A stretch of 64,000 nt of DNA from Certhia americana (lineage: Eukaryota; Chordata; Aves; Passeriformes; Certhiidae), in the NCBI GenBank assembly GCA_018697195.1, contig CM031864.1, positions 13,388,809 to 13,452,808 of the forward strand, in the 5' to 3' direction. Within the stretch, counting starts at the first letter, position 1. Each line of letters starts with the position of its first letter. This document shows, one piece after another, positions 60,419 to 64,000 of this stretch. The translations under genes and the position numbers were made by a program. The notes beneath the pieces were generated by a model. The model was not told the origin of the DNA. It searched no databases and worked only from the letters and a program-made list of their open reading frames with translations.

Positions 60419-63400
60419 ATTATATCCTCCAAAAGGTGTGTGTTTCTCAGTGCATGTGTTTATGTATGTGTATTTACTATTTGCAACACCAGCATCTACC
60501 AAAAGGTGTTCTGATAGTAATAGCAAGGTTTGGAGAACAGAGAATAGACAGTGAATGATTTATATCATATTAAAGCAGCATGACACTTTTGGAAGCAAAA
60601 GTTTTTAGTGAGAAACTGTGAGTAGTGAAATAAGCCTGATGTCCAAGGATGGAAATATCATATCAATTTCCTTCACTTCTTCTTACTGGGAGCAGCTTTT
60701 ATCTCAACATCCTTTTTTCTCTGATGGTCAGATATCTTGATATCTGTTTTGAGTTACTGCAGCTATTATTGAGGGCATATGTGACATCTTGGACAAAATA
60801 GGAGTTGGATGGAAATAGTTAATGGAATATAATTAAATTATAGGGTTGGATTAGAATGTGATTGTATGGACATCTGGCATTGGATTTAAGGAGTTTAATG
60901 TAATTTTTGTGTTGCAAGTTTAAGCTTAATAAAAGGTCTTTGCAGCTGCACTGAGCTTTCAAATATTAGTATTTTGATCATCAAAATATATATTTTATAG
61001 ATGCACTACATATCAGTTACAAGCAAAAGATGGGCTAACAGCAGAAAAATGCTGCCTTATAAAGATGTTAATAGAGTTTAGTAAGTTTCTGGTGTTTTGA
61101 AATATTTCACCTCAGAGGGACTTACTGGTTAACATCTACCAGAAATTAGAGTATCTCCATTCAAAAATCTTGTGTCTTCCCCTTGTGAATGAATCCTTTT
61201 TATATCAGACTGCTCCTGCTCTGAAGGATTCTCTCATCAACATCAGGGATTGATAAGAAGTCTGTTCAGCTGTCACATCTTCTCTGCAGCTCTGTACACA
61301 AGAGCCTCACCTGAGCTCTGTCTTATGCATCAGCTGGGTTTTTTGGGGGTGATCCAGGGTTGTTTGTTAAATTATCACTTCAATCTAGTTCTGAAAAATG
61401 GTTTCCATACAGCTTATTTTTCTTTTATACTTAATTATTCACACAGCATCACTTCCAAACAAGTACTTGAACTTAAGATAGTACCATTACTTTAAGTAGT
61501 CAGTTTAATTTAGTTACAGTCACAACAAAGGGAAAATATGTTTGGGATTCCTGATTGATATTGTACAAAATGAGCTGTCATTTTTATTATACTCCTTAAA
61601 GTTTATAGGTTAGCAGAGTGATCTCAAGTTTGTCACTAAAGAAACACAGCTCTCTTTAAAAACCTGCTTTGTTCATGGTCTGTAGTTGGTTGGACATTTG
61701 GATGGTTTAAAAGGAGTCTATTTAATTTTCCAGATACAACTATATATAGAAACACTATTCATCAAAGCTTCCTTGGGTGGTCAGGCTACAGTCAGAAAAA
61801 TAGTCAGAAAAATCCCTTATAATAAGAGAGAGAGGAAAAACTTCTCCCTTGCCCTACAGAGCAGAGCAGCCAGAGGAGCAAGGGTGTTTTCTTATTTGCC
61901 TGTATTTGACACCAAGTTCTGCCCTGCACTGACTAAATGACCAGACTAACGGCAAAGAAGGACTCAAGATCTGAAGTAGCCATGCAGGGTGGAATAAAAT
62001 GAAAAGAATCAGGTTATCTATGCAAGACTTTAAATCCTAAACTCCTTAATTGCTAGGAGCTCTCACAACATAGATATTTCTCAGTCCACCCTCCAGGAGA
62101 TGAACTGCTGCCAAGTTATCCTTAATTATCTGGATCACACAGTTTGCTGCAATGTATGTCCTTGAGCTACTCTGAGGAGATATTGAGACATAATAAGCTT
62201 TACTGTAATAGGTGTTACAAAGGTGGTGCTTCTTCCCTGGAATGGAGAACAATCTTTTTATCTGCTGACCAGGAAATGTAAGTGGAACATCTGCAACCTA
62301 ACAGCTGTTGAATGTCACTTTGGCTAGATCAAGGGCTTAAAATGTGCTTCAGTAATCTGTTGCAGCTCTTACTTTTAGAAAGTACATCTGTGCTGACAGT
62401 TTTTCCACCAACATACTCCCAATACATGTTAAAACGATAAACAAACTAGCCTAAAATCAAGGTGATAATGGAAGATACTGGAAAGCTCAAAGATATTTAA
62501 AGTTGAAATGATACTTGCATAACCCTTCAGTATAATTAATGACTTTGGAAGAAAAGTTTCTCTCAGACCCATAAAGCTGTCCTGTTTAATGCCTTTGTGA
62601 TGCACCTTACTAATACAAAGTTGTTGAGGTGTTGCCTGTTTGAGCTGTATAGAATCTATTGTTTTGTGATAACCATGAGCATATTACATTTATCCTTTGA
62701 AGTTTTAAATGCTGTCTTGCTGGGGGATAATAGACATTCAATTTTCACTCATCATATAGAACCCAGTAAAATAGTTGGCAAAATCAGTAGGGAGCTTCTG
62801 TTAATTTAATTGTTCTTGTTTTAAGATCACAATAAACGACATGCAGCAACCAAGACATCAGATTACTAATAATTACTTTTTTTGTAATTATTTCAAGGAT
62901 GACTCCTTTGCATGACATACACTGATTTTATCTGTTTCCTGAATGATCTTTTGCTATTTAAAAGTTATTAGAAATCTATTTACCAATGCAGCCATGAGGG
63001 AATGGCATATTCTGAAACATTGCTAGGCTGTACTAGGAAATCGTATCACAGTTTAAAACAGAATGTAGTAGCAACTATCAGTTCAAAAAAGGGAAAAAAG
63101 GTACAGTACATCAAACAAGAAAATTATTTGTAACATACACTGAAACGATGTCACTTAGAAAAAGAGAATTTTTTTTTTAATAGTAACTTTCTCACTCAGA
63201 TTTGTCTAACAGCCCTTCACGCAGACTCACATGATCTTTTGTCTTCTAATCTTTGCATGCATTTCATTTTATATATTATATATTGGCAAAAAGTACTGGT
63301 AAGACTTTCATTTACTGGATTAATAGTTATCTCAAATAATTTCAGATATTTTAACTGAAATAGTGTGTCAAACTTTTGCACTAGTAAAGCTTTGAATATT

Positions 63401-63805
63401 TCCATCATATAAAAATGAAGGAAATTTACATACTAAAATATAAAATTAAGAAATAAATTGAGTGTGCATTACTAAATGATAAGTTTTGGGGTATTAAGTT
63501 TAGCAACTGTACAAGGATTTAAAATCATGAAAAACATTTAGTAAAAGCTTGATTTAACATTTTTTTCTTTTAAAAAGTTTACCAAAGTAAAATAATTTAA
63601 ACTAAATGGAATTTAATTATGCCTTTTAATTTCTCTGAACAACAAAAGAAATGATAGTTTTATCTTTTCTAGAGGAAATAAAGTAAATATATAAATTTGG
63701 AATGTATTTGAGTTTTTGTAAACCAGAAGTATTTACAGTGCCAGAGAGCTTCTATTCAATGAAGTATAATATTAGGTTAGGTTTCAAAAACTGAAAACCA
63801 AAGGA
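60419..63805. other. Unique AT-rich sequence, no gene seen
   Basis: No gene or transposon was recognised. AGTCAGAAAAAT is directly repeated twice at 61790-61813. A T run of about 10 is at 63169-63178 and an AT-only stretch is at about 63268-63285. Confidence 0.6.
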
Positions 63806-63828
63806 AACAACAACAACAACAACAACAA
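63806..63828. repeat. (AAC)n microsatellite
   Basis: About seven uninterrupted trinucleotide units lie within A-rich sequence. The remaining 170 bp to the window end show nothing recognisable. Confidence 0.9.
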
Positions 63829-64000
63829 AAAGTCAGTTTTGGACTGCAAGAAAATGAAAACCAAAACCACTTATTTTCAGATATAATTACTAAATTATGT
63901 AGACAATAAATGCACCAGAAATTATATACCTTAGCCAAAGGCAGACAATGAAATTGAAATGAAGGTTGATAGAGCAGGAAAGAGGGAAAATGAGTTTATG

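Noticed and set aside
61790..61813. Direct repeat as a target-site duplication
   Set aside because: The two 12-base copies are adjacent with nothing inserted between them.

Overview
The window looks like non-coding vertebrate DNA, most probably from a bird. It is AT-rich and CpG-poor, with no operons or dense coding. Its recognisable repeats are CR1 LINE 3' ends, which are typical of birds and other reptiles, plus two decayed tRNA-derived SINE fragments. It also carries many T/G- and A/C-rich tracts of the kind common in songbird assemblies. A crocodile or turtle source cannot be excluded, but the low repeat density fits a bird. One run of Ns (7803-7898) marks an assembly gap.

Layout. 1-7.7 kb: unique AT-rich sequence with short poly-A/T tracts. 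7.77-7.98 kb: T/G tract holding the gap. 8-13.5 kb: unique sequence with a perfect 10-bp hairpin near 8.05 kb. 13.5-13.8 kb: T/G tract. 13.8-16.9 kb: unique, with a small CpG cluster at 15.72 kb. 16.95-17.28 kb: old CR1 on the minus strand. 17.3-24.5 kb: unique, with some GC-richer patches. 24.19-24.45 kb: a short minus-strand reading frame with protein-like composition. 24.58-24.69 kb: pyrimidine-rich tandem repeat. 26.64-26.85 kb: MIR-like SINE on the minus strand. 30.1-30.2 kb: G/T tract with a G-quadruplex motif. 33.69-34.67 kb: the longest CR1. 40.0-40.35 kb: CpG patch with a hairpin, then a tRNA-like SINE head. 47.87-48.39, 56.56-56.89 and 60.24-60.42 kb: three more CR1 fragments, all on the plus strand. 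56.45 and 57.0 kb: (CCAAA)n and (CAAA)n microsatellites. 60.05 kb: a second strong G-quadruplex motif.

I found no exon, gene, functional RNA gene, CRISPR array or intact mobile element that I can support. The longest open frames either lie inside the CR1 copies, run through the N gap, or have the length and composition expected by chance. The window is best read as intergenic or intronic sequence. Several repeat-free stretches have the look of regulatory conserved non-coding elements, but that needs alignment to other genomes. I did not find a new biological system here.
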